Shown: piece by piece, positions 1 through 10,272 of the stretch
Position numbering within the stretch: the first letter of the stretch is position 1
Layout: every line of letters starts with the position of its first letter
Translations under genes and position numbers: made by a program
Source of the DNA: Entamoeba histolytica HM-1:IMSS
Taxonomy: Eukaryota; Evosea; Mastigamoebida; Endamoebidae
Reading direction: 5' to 3'
Assembly (NCBI RefSeq): GCF_000208925.1
Contig: NW_001915112.1
Location: 1 to 22,492 of the forward strand
DNA length: 22,492 bases
Notes under the pieces: generated by a model
Seen by the model: only the letters and a program-made list of their open reading frames with translations
What the model was told of the DNA's origin: nothing
The model's database searches: none

Positions 1-593
1 ATAGATGAAAATTCTATTAACACTCAATTAACTATTTTTTATTTATTTCATGTTATTTATGTGATATCTTAGATTTTTTATCACTTTCTTTATTTATTTT
101 TCTTTATTAATCTTTTGATGTATTTTATTGAAACTATTTATTTGTTGATTTAAATATAATTGTTTTCAATAAAACACGACTTTTCATTTATTTCATATCC
201 ATTTTAAATGAAATTCTTATTTTCATTACAACAATTAAATAATTTATCAATAAATGAATAACTAAAGAAGAAATGATTTGACTATAATATAAATGAGAAA
301 TATTATTTGAAATTAAATTAATGAATAAATAATAAATTAAGAATGAATAAAAATAATGTCATTAATCATAATTAATTCAAAACACAAAACACATTAATAA
401 CAGTCAATCAAAATATAAAAAGAAATTATGTAATAATAAAATACTTTTATTATCAAATACCTTTCTTCTAATTATATTATATTTTCATTATTGTATCATT
501 AAATAATAAATAATATATTTTATATAAAATTAGATTTATTCAAATAATAATAAATGTAAATTATTAAAAATAAATGATTTAATTGTGAAATAT
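1..593. other. AT-rich non-coding flank
   Basis: No open reading frame of note and no recognisable peptide in any frame I checked. The sequence is nearly all A and T. It lies downstream of the decayed protease gene on the minus strand and probably represents its old 3' flank. Confidence 0.5.
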
Positions 594-1500
594 TCAGAGA
601 TATTCAATGATAATTTGATAAAACATGTAAATAGTAACATCACATTTATTTTATTCAATATTTTTATTTATCTATCATTTCTCTTAACAATCTCGTTCAA
701 AATGAATTAATAACTATCAAATATTCATTTATATCAATAACACATTATCTAATATCACAATTTTCATATTTCAAAACATTAAAGTTATTCTTAATTGAAT
801 ATCAGTATTTCATCAATTCTTTTATAACTGAAATTTAACAAATGATTCATCAATTGAAACATCAACAAGACATTGTGAAAATATTGGTTTAACTATAATT
901 TCATTATTTCTTGTAACTATCTTATAATTCTTGATTTTAACAAATTGAACTGCATCAGTTCTACATGTATAATCCATTTCAGTGTATAATTAATCACTTT
1001 CTTTAGTAATTCCATTACTTATATTATAATTATAAATATTTGAACCAATTCCTGAATCACATCAATTGCTTCAATTCTCATTATTATACCGAACAATATA
1101 TTTGTCTGAAATATCATGTATCTTATCATCACCATCTTTTCATTTATTATTATTCTTTCACGTATTCAAATTGAACTGAATGAATAAAATAACATTCATT
1201 TCCATTTATCTCAAATTGATGTTACTTTTCTTTATTTTCTCATTTCAACAGTTTCTGGTGCTTAGATATTCATTTAAATAACTTCTCTTTTTCTTCACCA
1301 CTTCAATTTAATCTTAAAAAATTAATATATTCATCATTCATTATATCAGAAAATTACCAATCTACAGATAATTTGAATACTTTTATTCTGTCAAGAAAAT
1401 TAGCAAAGAAATAATGCATCTAAATAATTTACAAAAATGAAAAAGATGCAAAATAATTTGCTTCAATAGAATATTCCATTTATTATATTTTGCTCCTAAA
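594..1500 (-). pseudogene. Decayed papain-family (C1A) cysteine protease gene
   Basis: Read on the minus strand with several frame changes, this stretch follows the amoebic cathepsin-like cysteine proteases (EhCP type) from the propeptide to the C-terminus. Visible islands include FKLSVD of the propeptide (1360-1377), APE at the mature start (1253-1261), GSNIYNY plus TKESD in the middle, RNNE (900-911), LVDVSID (844-872), KFQL (825-836), a KNN...L.YE.C...VID...IVINS stretch (about 700-790), and an IE.NKC...EYL end with its stop at 594-596. The catalytic Cys codon position reads Phe (1187-1189) and the active-site His position reads Tyr (766-768); Asn of the NSW motif is kept. There are at least four frameshifts and more than ten in-frame stops but no large deletion. 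The signal peptide is not recognisable. The family match is from recalled knowledge, not a search. The live family are secreted or lysosomal proteases; this copy cannot encode one. Confidence 0.8.
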
Positions 1501-2325
1501 TAAAAATAAAAAATAAAAAATATGATAAATACAGAATATGTATATATTTATGTTTATATTTTATAATCATTTATATTCATTTTGTATGAAATATTAATGA
1601 AATAGATGATTTGATTATTCATATTTTATTATTTTTATTATTTTTATTCTTTTGTTATTATGTTATTTATCTATCGTATTTTTATATTTATTTCTCTGTT
1701 TATATTATGTATATCATTATATTCTTCTTATTATCTATATATTATTATATTATTCTTATTTTATGTTTTTTATATTTATATTCTTTAGATTTTCTTATTG
1801 TTATTCTTTTCTATTTAGATGTATTTGTTTATTTGAATATTCATCTTTATCATTTTTATATTATTATCATTGATATCTATTTTCGATTTATATTTATTCT
1901 CTTTTGATTTATATTATTTTTATCTTTTATACTTTGAATTTATTATTATATCATTGATTATCATTTCTCGTTTTATTTATCATTTATTCTTATTATTATT
2001 TTATTTTTCTATATCCTATATCATATTTTTCATATCATTTTTCATTTATATTTTATCACTTATTACATGTTATAATAAATATCATGATGAAATTATACAT
2101 ATAAATAATAAACATAAAAAATAATAAAATATTTTTCAACAATAAAAATTGTTGCTAATTATTTTACATAATTAAATTCTGCGTTTTTATTGCTCTTTTT
2201 TATTTGTTGCATTACAATTTGCATCCTTTATTTTTTCATTCTTTTCTTCTTTTGTTATTTTTGTTTCATTACTCTTTATCTTCTTTCTTTTTATTCTTTT
2301 ATGTCTTTCTCTTCTTTTTTTTTAA
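1501..2325. other. Low-complexity T-rich intergenic DNA
   Basis: From about 1600 to 2120 the plus strand is mostly T and A in short TTAT/TTTATA runs. This opens frames that translate to almost pure Phe, Tyr, Ile and Leu, which is a composition effect and not protein-like. From 2140 to 2325 the plus strand is pyrimidine rich, with TTCTTT runs. It ends abruptly where the purine-rich LINE begins. No RNA gene or promoter was recognised. Confidence 0.55.
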
Positions 2326-3812
2326 ATGGATAACGGACAGTGTATACCACGTAAATACAACAATTTCAAGAAAGGCTTGAGAATAACTTCCAATCCATTT
2401 AAAAAGCAAAATGTTGTGTTTAATAAACGATTTAAAAGAAGAAAAGGAAATAAGAATTATGGTAAGAAAAGGAACAACTTCACTCTTAATATCAGTGGAG
2501 TAGATTGTAAAAAAAGAATAATAAGAATAAATGAATAATGAAAAAGGAAGAAATAACTTTGTGAGAGAATACCGTAAATATGGAAAAGGAAATAAGAGAT
2601 ATGCGAGAAGAAATCACAAAAACATTGAAGACTTAATTGTAGAACTTTCTGATAAGACCAAGGACTGGACGAAAGAAGAAAAAGAGATACTAGATGAAGG
2701 ATATTACAAGAAAAGTGGTAGTCCTGCATCGGAAGCAAGGATGCTAACACAACTATGTAAAGCAGTAAGGATATACAATATGAGCAAGATGAACAAGCAG
2801 AATATCGTCCAAAGAACAAAGAGTAGCAAGAGTGTACAGAACACAGAAGGGAAGCAGAGAAGAAAAAAGGGAGTGAAGTTGAGAAGAATAGTATGAAGAA
2901 GGAGCTTGAGGTAACAAGGAGAAAGAAGGAAGAATTAGAACAACAAATTGCAATGCTTCTTAAATAAATTGAAGAAGTGAAAAAAGGACAGAAAGTGCCT
3001 ATATCTGAAGAGGAAGTAGCAACTATAAAGCAGAGAATATAGCAGGAATTAGAAAAGGAAATGCAAAGGAAAACAGAAGAATGAGAATCAAGAATGAAGA
3101 AATTGGGAGATTACGGTGTCAAATAAATGAGCACAATGAAAAGCCGAATATATACAAATGAAAGAGCAAGAAAGAGATAGAAACAAAGGAGAAGGAAGTT
3201 GAACAGTGGAAGAGGAAAGCCCAACAAATGAGAATAGAGCAAGAGCAAAGAAAGAAGGAAATAGCCGAGCAAGTACAGAACCTGATTAAGCAAACTGAAC
3301 ATATCCAGAGAGAGTCTCAACAAACAGTGGAAGACTTGAGCAATCAACTCTTTGAAAAACGAAGAATGGCGAACAAAAGAAGATTGGAAACAATGACAAT
3401 GAGAGTCAAGGAGATGAAGGAATTGGTAGAGAAAATGAAGAATAGGCAATACCTAAGAATGGAAATAGGAATAACTCAAAGAAGGAAAACACAACCACTA
3501 ATAACAGAAACTGAAGACCAGAAAATCCAAGCAATGGAAGTCATTGAAAGGTCAGTAGAAGAAGGAAATTTTACATATGTGAGCAACGGGATGAAGTACA
3601 AAATGATACCGAATGAAACAACAAAGAGGAGAATGATGTCAGGAAGTCGGAAAAGAAGTGTGGAATCGAACAAAGTGAGAATAGTAAGGATAGAAGCTGG
3701 AATCCCCTCTCAAAGAGTGACAACACAAGATGGACCACAATTGTTGCTGATGACAGAAAGTCCATTAGAACAAAAAAGACAGGCAGTCTCTCACAACCTG
3801 TTGCTTGACTAG
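2326..3812 (+). pseudogene. LINE ORF1, broken (RNA-binding/coiled-coil protein)
   Basis: The reading frame must be stitched from at least three frames. A Lys/Arg-rich N-terminal part runs 2326-2538. A second frame (2531-2896) contains a segment around SEARMLTQLCKAVRIYNMSK. Two heptad-rich pieces follow in a third frame: about 2877-3120, holding TAA, TAG and TGA stops, and an open stretch 3228-3812 that ends at a TAG. The Glu/Lys/Gln heptads of the last two parts predict a long coiled coil. ORF1 proteins of Entamoeba LINEs are nucleic-acid-binding proteins of the retrotransposition particle; that role is family knowledge. This copy is inactive. Confidence 0.75.
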
Positions 3813-6800
3813 CTATAACGGCATCATCACCACCAAAGGAGAAATAAGAGAAAGAAAGAGAATACTACGGTATTGTATAGGAATTAATCAAATGAATATC
3901 AAATTAAAAAGAAAATTAAGATGGAATGAAATTGCAGAGATACTGAGTGAAGTAGGAATTGAAATAGAGAAAGAAAAATATGTCGGGAATATAAAGGAAA
4001 GCAGATGAATAAAGCATGAAATAAGAGAATACAACAACCGAGAAGTGAATAGAATGATCACAAATGTTGAGGAAATAGAGAATGTGAAAACCAGAGAAAT
4101 AATCAAAAGAAACGTGAAAAAAGAATTAGATCAGAAATACTTGGATGAACTGATTGAAGAAACAAAAAGAATGGAAATAAGTGAATACAGTTATATTTGA
4201 TACTACTTTAACACAAGAGCATGTGATGAAATAATCACCTACCTGAATGAGAAATGGAAGTGGAATGGAAATGGCATCAAAGAAATACAAAGTGATATCT
4301 ATAAAATATCACATATCATCAAGAAGTACCTAGAGAATGAATTTATTGGATACAAGAATGACTATGATGTAATCCTACAAAGAGGAATAAATCAATTGAG
4401 TGACTTGCTCATTAGATGTAATTACAAGAAATTGAGGAAAATACTGAGAATAAAAACATTGAATGAAAAAAGAATCTGATGGAGTGTGAATGAAGAAATT
4501 AACCAATTAAAGTATCTGAAGGAAATGAGGAAGAAGAAGGTCGATCTTTCAAGAAGTGAAAGAAGAAGAATATATCACAACAAGATACAAAGTGTAAATG
4601 GAAAGAAATTAGATAAAAACCCAGAAGAGATGATTGAAATGTCAGAAAAACCAAGTGACGAAGAAACACTCTTGTTTTGGGAGAAAATATATGATAGACA
4701 CAGGAAGATGGATGAAAAGAATGAGAAGATCAAGGAAATGATAAAAGAGACTGGAACAAGAAATTGGAAAAGTGTAAAAATCACAAGGGAAGAAGTAGAA
4801 GCAACTATAACAAGATTACCAAGCTGAAAAGCACGTGGAATAGATGGTATCCAAGAATACTACTGGAAGAGATTGGTGGGTGTGAGAGATAAGACAGTGA
4901 TATATTCAATGAATGGATAGAATTACCAGAACTTATTCAAAGAGAAATGGTTACAGGAAGAACCATACTGATATACAAAGGAAATGATAAGAAGAAAACA
5001 GAAAACTACCAACCAATCACGTGTCTGAATGTAATTATGAAAGTGTTCACATCAATCATCAAATATAAAATGGAACTACAACTCATGGGAAATGAAAAGA
5101 AATCAAGTAAACCCATGTCAGTATGTAACAAAGAGAGGAAGCATACTAAGTCTGATTGAAAGAAATGAAAGAGAAGCAAACAGAACAAGATACTTGGAAT
5201 CATTCTACGATATCAGGAAAGCATATGACACAGTTAACCATAACTGGTTAGAAATAATATTAAGATACTTCAAGGTGGCATTTAGAATCACAGAATTATT
5301 AAAAAGTATGTGCATAAGATGGAGAATAAGAATTGGATATGGATAGAAAGAGGAAATAGGAGAAGTACAAATGAAATGCAGAATACTCCAAGGAGACTCT
5401 TTGTCACCATTATTATTCATCCTACAAATGAATATCATATCAAATGTAATTGATGATATCAATGAAGAAGAAATATAAGTTACCTATGTATTATATATGG
5501 ATGATTTAAAAGTAACAAGCGAAACAAAGAAAGGAATGAAAGAAGCACACAAGAAAGTATTAGAAATAATCCAAGCAATAGGAATAGAAGTGAACGTTAG
5601 CAAGTGTGAGAACTGAAGAAAAAAACATCGGAATACCTACAAATATGAAAGAAATACCAATAGTAGATGAAGAACATCCATGCAAATACTTAGGAGTATT
5701 TCAAACTACGTGAAATGATGATGAAGAATGTATAAAGAAGATAAAGAATAATATTGAAGCAGAAATCAAAGTAATCAACACAAGCAATGACAGTAGTATG
5801 AATTACATCAATAGAACCAACACAGGAGTGATACACAAATTCACATACAGTGCATCAGTAGTGAAATGGCTAGTGATGCAACTGATAGAGGTAGATAAAA
5901 TAATCAGAAAAGGCATTAAAGAAGGAGGAGTGTATGGGAAAGGAATGTGTGCAAGCAGACTATATGTAGAAAAGAAGAAACTAGGAGATGGACTGAGAAG
6001 TATCCGAGATGAATGTCCACTTGAACTGATAAGAACAATAATATACTTTACGTGGAAAAGAGGAGATAGAATAGGCAATATGATCCGAATGAATGAAGGG
6101 AAGAATGGGATGTGGAATAGATTCTACAAAGCATGTGGAAAAAGACTGAACAGAGAAGAATTGAAGAAGCTATTATATAAAAAAGAGAATGGAAAACGAG
6201 ATAAAGGACAGATAGTCAAATATCTGAAAGAAGGATTCCAAACACAATACTTGAATGAATGAAGGAAGAAGAAAGTGAACAGTGAAGTATTAAACGCATT
6301 TGAAAACAAAATGACAGAGCAGAGCAAGTTAAGGAAAGTATGGGAACAAATCAATATAAACAGGAAAGCATATATCCAAGTGAAGAGAATGCAAGAAAAA
6401 GCAACAAATATTTGAGTAAGAAAAGCTGCCATCCCACATGAACAGAAATATTCAATGTGTCCAATATGTAACAAAACAGCAACAATTGACCATATCTCGT
6501 TGAACTGCATTGTTACAAAGAAAGAACGTATGTACAAACACGATAGAGTGGGAAAGAACATCTGAAGAGTCTTGAAAATCAAATATAAAATATATGGCGA
6601 TGAGGCAGCACAAAGAAGTCGTGAAGAAGAAAACAAGAAGAAGCTAGTCATAAGAAAAGATGAATTTAGGAAAACCCAAAGAAAAATACAAAAAGAAAAT
6701 ATTCTCATGGTATGGAACCAAGAGTTTGTAAGCAAGCAAGAAAGCAAATTTCACAAAAGACTTGACATTTATGTTCGATAATTAAAGAAGAAAGAATCAA

Positions 6801-7177
6801 TCATAATAGATATGAAAACAGTGAGAGAGAAGAGAATAAGTTCTGCATTCACAGAGAAAGTGAACATGTATTCTAAGCTGTAGGAATACATCAGAAGAGT
6901 GAAAAGAATAAACAGAGTAATAACCATTCCAATTGTAATAACCGTGAACTGATTGATTAACAAAGAATCGGTGAGAATGATGGAGGCAGAATGAATCAAA
7001 ATTCCATGGGTGATTATTGCAAAAGAGATAGTAATTAAGAATATGAAAGATATTATGAAATACTGTAGAGACTATGCTGGTGAATATAGTGATGTAGAAG
7101 AACCAGATGAAGAAGACTCGAAAGAGAGTGAAGGATGAGAAGAAATTCTCACCTGAACAATGGATTATTACTTTTAA
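3805..7177 (+). pseudogene. LINE ORF2, broken (reverse transcriptase + CCHC finger + PD-D endonuclease)
   Basis: The frame is continuous from about 3805 to 4880 apart from TGA codons, shifts near 4885, 5090 and 5617, and then holds to 7177. Reverse transcriptase motifs: KARGIDGI (from 4828), TGRTILIYKG (4950), RPIT-like QPIT (about 5010), ILQGDSLSPLLF (about 5385), and the catalytic YMDD (5494-5505). A CX2CX7HX4C finger lies at 6458-6508. The endonuclease core DX14D-MK has Asp at 6764 and Asp at 6809, but the usual Pro before the first Asp is Leu. In-frame stops: thirteen TGA (4006, 4198, 4477, 4825, about 5614, 5711, 6260, 6413, 6563, 6950, 6992, 7136, 7154), two TAA (5476, 6779) and two TAG (5344, 6881). 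The first codon at 3805 is TTG, so the true start is not certain. Target-primed reverse transcription is the family function; this copy is dead. Confidence 0.88.
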
Positions 7178-7301
7178 TAACCTTAGTTTAATTTATTATT
7201 ATTACTTTTATTATTAAATCAAATAACCATTAAATAAAAAAAACAATAAATTAATGTCTATTAGTATTAAAATTACAAGTAGAGTTTCCCTTTATTCCTT
7301 T

Positions 7302-8267
7302 TCAATCAAAATTCTTCACGTCATTATTATCCCAAAAACATTGTGGTTTAGTATTTTTTGATTGAATGTGTTTTATACATTCACAATATTTTCTTCTATG
7401 ATTTTCAATCATTCTTCCAAAATCAATACATACTTTAAATGAACTTTTATTTTGATTCATTACACAATATTGCATTTTGGGAACAAAGTCGATTGCAACT
7501 TCTCTTACTTCTTCTTTCTTCATCATTAAACATCGTTGATATCTCATATCCCATAAATTAACAAAATGACAAAAATCTCGTGCAAAGAAAAATGCTGATC
7601 CTGCAAGTGATGATGGTGAATTACTTGTATAAAATGGATCTAATGTCATTATTTGAAGAAATTGAATACTTGCTTCAATAATTGGATGATTTCTTTCTTC
7701 TTGATTATATTGTGGATATCCTGCTGCTTCCCAAAGAATATTTAAAAAGTCATATGACGTAGGATTATCTATTTTATAATTAATAGACTCTAATAACTTC
7801 TTTTCCATTCCAATAATATCTTCTTTCCCATATTTATTATTACATAATTTTTGTACATCACTAACTTTAATTCCTGTAGACTCAAACTTAGAACAACTAA
7901 ATAATGATGTTACAAATATTAATCCAAGTTCATCTGAATTAACAACTACTCTTGTTGTATATAAATCAACTAATGTTAATGTTTGAAAGATTATTTTCTT
8001 TGAAAGATGAAGATATTCTGATGTTTTAAATAACCAATCAACTAATTGTGGTCTCATAAATGGTGTAGCAATTGTTAAATCAGGTAATGGCATTTGGTTT
8101 TGTCTTTCTCTAAGATATCTACAAAAATTTTGAAATTCTGGTGAAATTCTCTTTTTCTTTTGTTTATCAACAATAGTAACTTGTTCATCATTAAAGGTAA
8201 CAGGAATGAAAGCACTCTTAATTCTTTTCTTTTCATTTTCAACACAAAGTGTTTCTTCAATACACAT
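7302..8267 (-). CDS. Cyclin, A/B-like
   Basis: A 321-residue protein with an N-terminal cyclin box at about residues 45-180: MRPQLVDW (71-78) is the typical cyclin A/B helix-1 motif, and SKFE (126-129) holds the Lys and Glu that contact the CDK. A second, weaker cyclin fold runs to about residue 285, followed by a short basic, Cys-containing tail. By family it binds and activates a cyclin-dependent kinase in the cell cycle; which CDK cannot be told. I see no destruction box in the short N-terminus (it would have to lie within residues 1-45), so turnover may differ from classical B cyclins. The start is the first ATG of the frame. The stop is TGA, which shows that TGA is a stop in this genome. 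Intronless. The LINE ends about 125 bases beyond its stop codon. Confidence 0.85.
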   Translation of the reverse strand: MCIEETLCVENEKKRIKSAFIPVTFNDEQVTIVDKQKKKRISPEFQNFCRYLRERQNQMPLPDLTIATPFMRPQLVDWLFKTSEYLHLSKKIIFQTLTLVDLYTTRVVVNSDELGLIFVTSLFSCSKFESTGIKVSDVQKLCNNKYGKEDIIGMEKKLLESINYKIDNPTSYDFLNILWEAAGYPQYNQEERNHPIIEASIQFLQIMTLDPFYTSNSPSSLAGSAFFFARDFCHFVNLWDMRYQRCLMMKKEEVREVAIDFVPKMQYCVMNQNKSSFKVCIDFGRMIENHRRKYCECIKHIQSKNTKPQCFWDNNDVKNFD

Positions 8268-8901
8268 ACTTTAACAATTTAATACAATCTAATTTAATAA
8301 GATGTGATTGATAATCTTTTTATATTTCTTCCTTTTCTTCCACGAAGTGATACGTGGTTAAAAATATACACTTTTTTGCTTTATTTTTTTTTTTCAAATT
8401 CTATTTCCTTCACATAAAAAAATAAACAATTCTTGTTAATGATATTTGACAACTTGTTGATAATCTTATAAAATCTTATTATTCTCTACTTTTATTAATA
8501 CTATACTTTTGAGTTAAAAAGAAAATGACTTTTTCAATGAATTTAAAATGAGTTTGGCTTTTATTTTCTTTCTTAATGTTATGACTTTCCTTAGTTTCTG
8601 TAAAGAATAGAAAAAAATATATGTTTTTTAAAAATGAAATTAACCTTTTTAAGAAACAAATAAAGAGTCAACGTCAAACTACCTGTATTTATTGAATTGA
8701 AATAAAAAACACTAAAGACATTTCTCTGTTTCAACATGTTTTAATGAAAAGAAAAAAAAAGAAAAGAATAACTCCAGAAAAGAAGAAAAAATCCAAATAA
8801 AAATGGCAAAATGTTGAATTGATGACTTAAAAAATAAAAAAAATCTTCAAACCAGAAAAATAAATATTTTAATTTATGCTATGTTCCACATTAAAAATAG
8901 A
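8268..8901. other. Intergenic region between cyclin and GSK3 genes
   Basis: Holds the cyclin 5' flank and the GSK3 3' flank (both genes on the minus strand). It is AT rich with poly-A and poly-T tracts. The only structured item seen is the short inverted repeat at 8340-8357. No coding remnant or RNA gene was recognised. Confidence 0.5.
8340..8357. repeat. Short inverted repeat upstream of the cyclin gene
   Basis: CCACG and CGTGG arms, five base pairs, flank an eight-base centre, about 73 bases upstream of the cyclin start. It is one of few GC-containing spots in the region. It could be a protein-binding site for the cyclin promoter or chance. Confidence 0.3.
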
Positions 8902-10272
8902 TTATTTTGCATCTGAAATAATATCCTTTGTTTCTTTATCTTTTCTAATTGAATTTTGTGAAAGAATACGTTTCTTTTCTCCTTCAACAAATTCTTTCAT
9001 TTTATCTATTGTTTCATTCTCCTTTCCTCTTTTCCACTCATCTTCATCATATTGAGTTAAAATTGGTATTGGATTTCCATTTGGTAATAAAACTCCTTCA
9101 TTAAATAATTCTTTATGAAATTCACTTGTAAGTAATTTTGAAGCACTTAATCGTTTTTCAGGTGAGTATTGTAATGTATGAGTTAAAATAGTAATAGCCT
9201 GAACAGGAGGTTTAAATGAACTCAATGTATTTTCAATTCCAATTCCATCAACTTTAGGTAATATTGGTGGAGGAATTTCATTGTTCATTGCTTTCATCTC
9301 TTCTTCTGTAGGTGTTCCAATAATTTTTATTATTTTTACAACTTGATCTGAAGTACTACTCCCTGGAAAAAGTGGTTTTCCTAAGAACATCTCTGCAAGA
9401 ATACATCCATAAGACCAAATATCAATAGAACTATTATATTTACTTGTTCTAAATACTAATTCTGGTGCTCGGTAATGCCGTGAACAAATATATGAAACAT
9501 TTGGTTCTGATGAATCTAAAATATTTTTTGCACTTCCAAAATCACAAATCTTTAAATCACCTGTATTTTTATTAACTAAAATATTTTCTGGTTTAATATC
9601 TTGATGAATTATATTTAATGAATGAAGATATGCTAATCCCCGAATAAGTTCATATGAAAATAATCTAATATATATAGTTGGTACTTTTTTTTTTAAACTT
9701 CTCATAAATTGATAAAGATTTTGTGGTAAATAATCCATAACTAAATTTAAACAAAAACTTGAGCTCTAATAATGATGTTAGTAGTTTGTTTGTTTTTTTA
9801 TTCTTTAAAAAAAAAACACTGGTTTAATTATTTATGTCCGTTCTTAACAAAATTAAAATAAACAAACATTTGATAACTTACTCAAAAATGAATCTTTTAA
9901 TTTTATTACATTTTGATGATGAAGTATTTCTTGTATTCTTAATTCTTTGTTCTATATTCATTATTATTTTCTCACTTATTTATTTATTATTTTCTTTAAA
10001 CAAATATTCTTTACTTCTTTTTTTTTAATTGGTTATTATACTTAATAATTATAACAAACTTTAAACCGTTTACCTTGTGACACTCTCTTAATTGCATTAA
10101 CCTCACCTGTTTTTATATTAGTAGCTAAAAAAACAATACCAAATGCTCCATATCCAATAACTTTTGATATTCGATATTTATTTGTTTCATTATCTAATAT
10201 TATTCCTTCTTGAATTCCATAATTTTGAAATACTTCTGTTTGTGATACTCTTTTTAATAAACGTTTAGACAT
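8902..10272 (-). CDS. Glycogen synthase kinase 3 (GSK3/shaggy-type Ser/Thr kinase), three exons
   Basis: Exons, in transcript order: 10272-10060 (71 codons), 9951-9868 (28 codons), 9765-8902 (287 codons plus stop), giving 386 residues. Exon 2 is short and was found by matching the conserved N-lobe: its translation begins NKELRIQEILHH and joins to give the exact GSK3 spacing up to LNLVMDYLP. Kinase landmarks: glycine loop IGYGAFGIV (39-47), catalytic Lys62, HQD 153-155 with catalytic Asp155, DFG 174-176, Tyr191 in SYICSRHYRAPE (the GSK3 activating tyrosine), and DIWSYGC. The HRD arginine is Gln154 and the residue equal to human Arg96 is Lys73, while the Lys205 equivalent (Lys179) is kept. The C-terminal tail is short and charged. 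The N-terminus has no obvious match to the human Ser9 inhibitory site. The family phosphorylates primed substrates in signalling and metabolism. Confidence 0.93.
9766..9867 (-). other. GSK3 intron 2 (102 nt) with TACTAAC branch-like site
   Basis: Starts GTTTGTTTAT and ends ATTATTAG on the minus strand. Phase 0. Contains a perfect TACTAAC (minus strand 9783-9777) whose last base is ten nucleotides upstream of the terminal TAG, matching the yeast-type branch point. Removal yields SKLSN-SSSFCLNLV with no gap or insertion against the family. Confidence 0.9.
9952..10059 (-). other. GSK3 intron 1 (108 nt)
   Basis: Starts GTTTGTTATA and ends ATATAG on the minus strand, the usual Entamoeba splice signals. 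Phase 0. Removal joins RFK to NKEL, exactly as in the KRFKNREL segment of other GSK3 proteins. Confidence 0.9.

Larger units (their letters stand above)
2326..7177 (+). mobile_element. Degenerate Entamoeba LINE (non-LTR retrotransposon), near full length
   Basis: About 4.85 kb, close to the 4.8 kb known for full-length Entamoeba LINEs, with the expected order ORF1 (basic plus coiled coil) then ORF2 (reverse transcriptase, CCHC finger, restriction-like endonuclease). Both ORFs are broken by frameshifts and stops, so this copy cannot move on its own. The coding strand is purine rich and AT rich. The 5' edge is put at the first ATG, where composition switches from pyrimidine to purine; the untranslated ends are not resolved. 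The 3' end lies in AT-rich DNA before the cyclin gene stop at 7302. I could not find a convincing target-site duplication. The element lies tail to tail with the cyclin gene. Confidence 0.88.

Noticed and set aside
1611..2124. Overlapping open frames rich in Phe, Tyr, Ile and Leu on the plus strand
   Set aside because: The residues follow directly from T/A-only low-complexity DNA; no promoter, no normal amino-acid balance, no conserved feature.
6124..6747. 207-codon minus-strand open frame opposite the LINE
   Set aside because: Antisense shadow of the purine-rich LINE ORF2, with Phe/Ser/Leu-rich composition.
7180..7301. Target-site duplication of the LINE
   Set aside because: No convincing direct repeat with the 5' flank was found by eye; ends are too decayed or unresolved.
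3805..8267. Genome-wide reassignment of TGA to tryptophan
   Set aside because: The neighbouring cyclin gene ends in TGA at the expected protein length and host genes use TGG for Trp; the TGA excess is restricted to the decayed LINE.
9834..10028. A 64-codon plus-strand open frame between GSK3 exons
   Set aside because: It is the antisense shadow of GSK3 exon 2 and parts of the two introns; the opposite strand explains the sequence fully.
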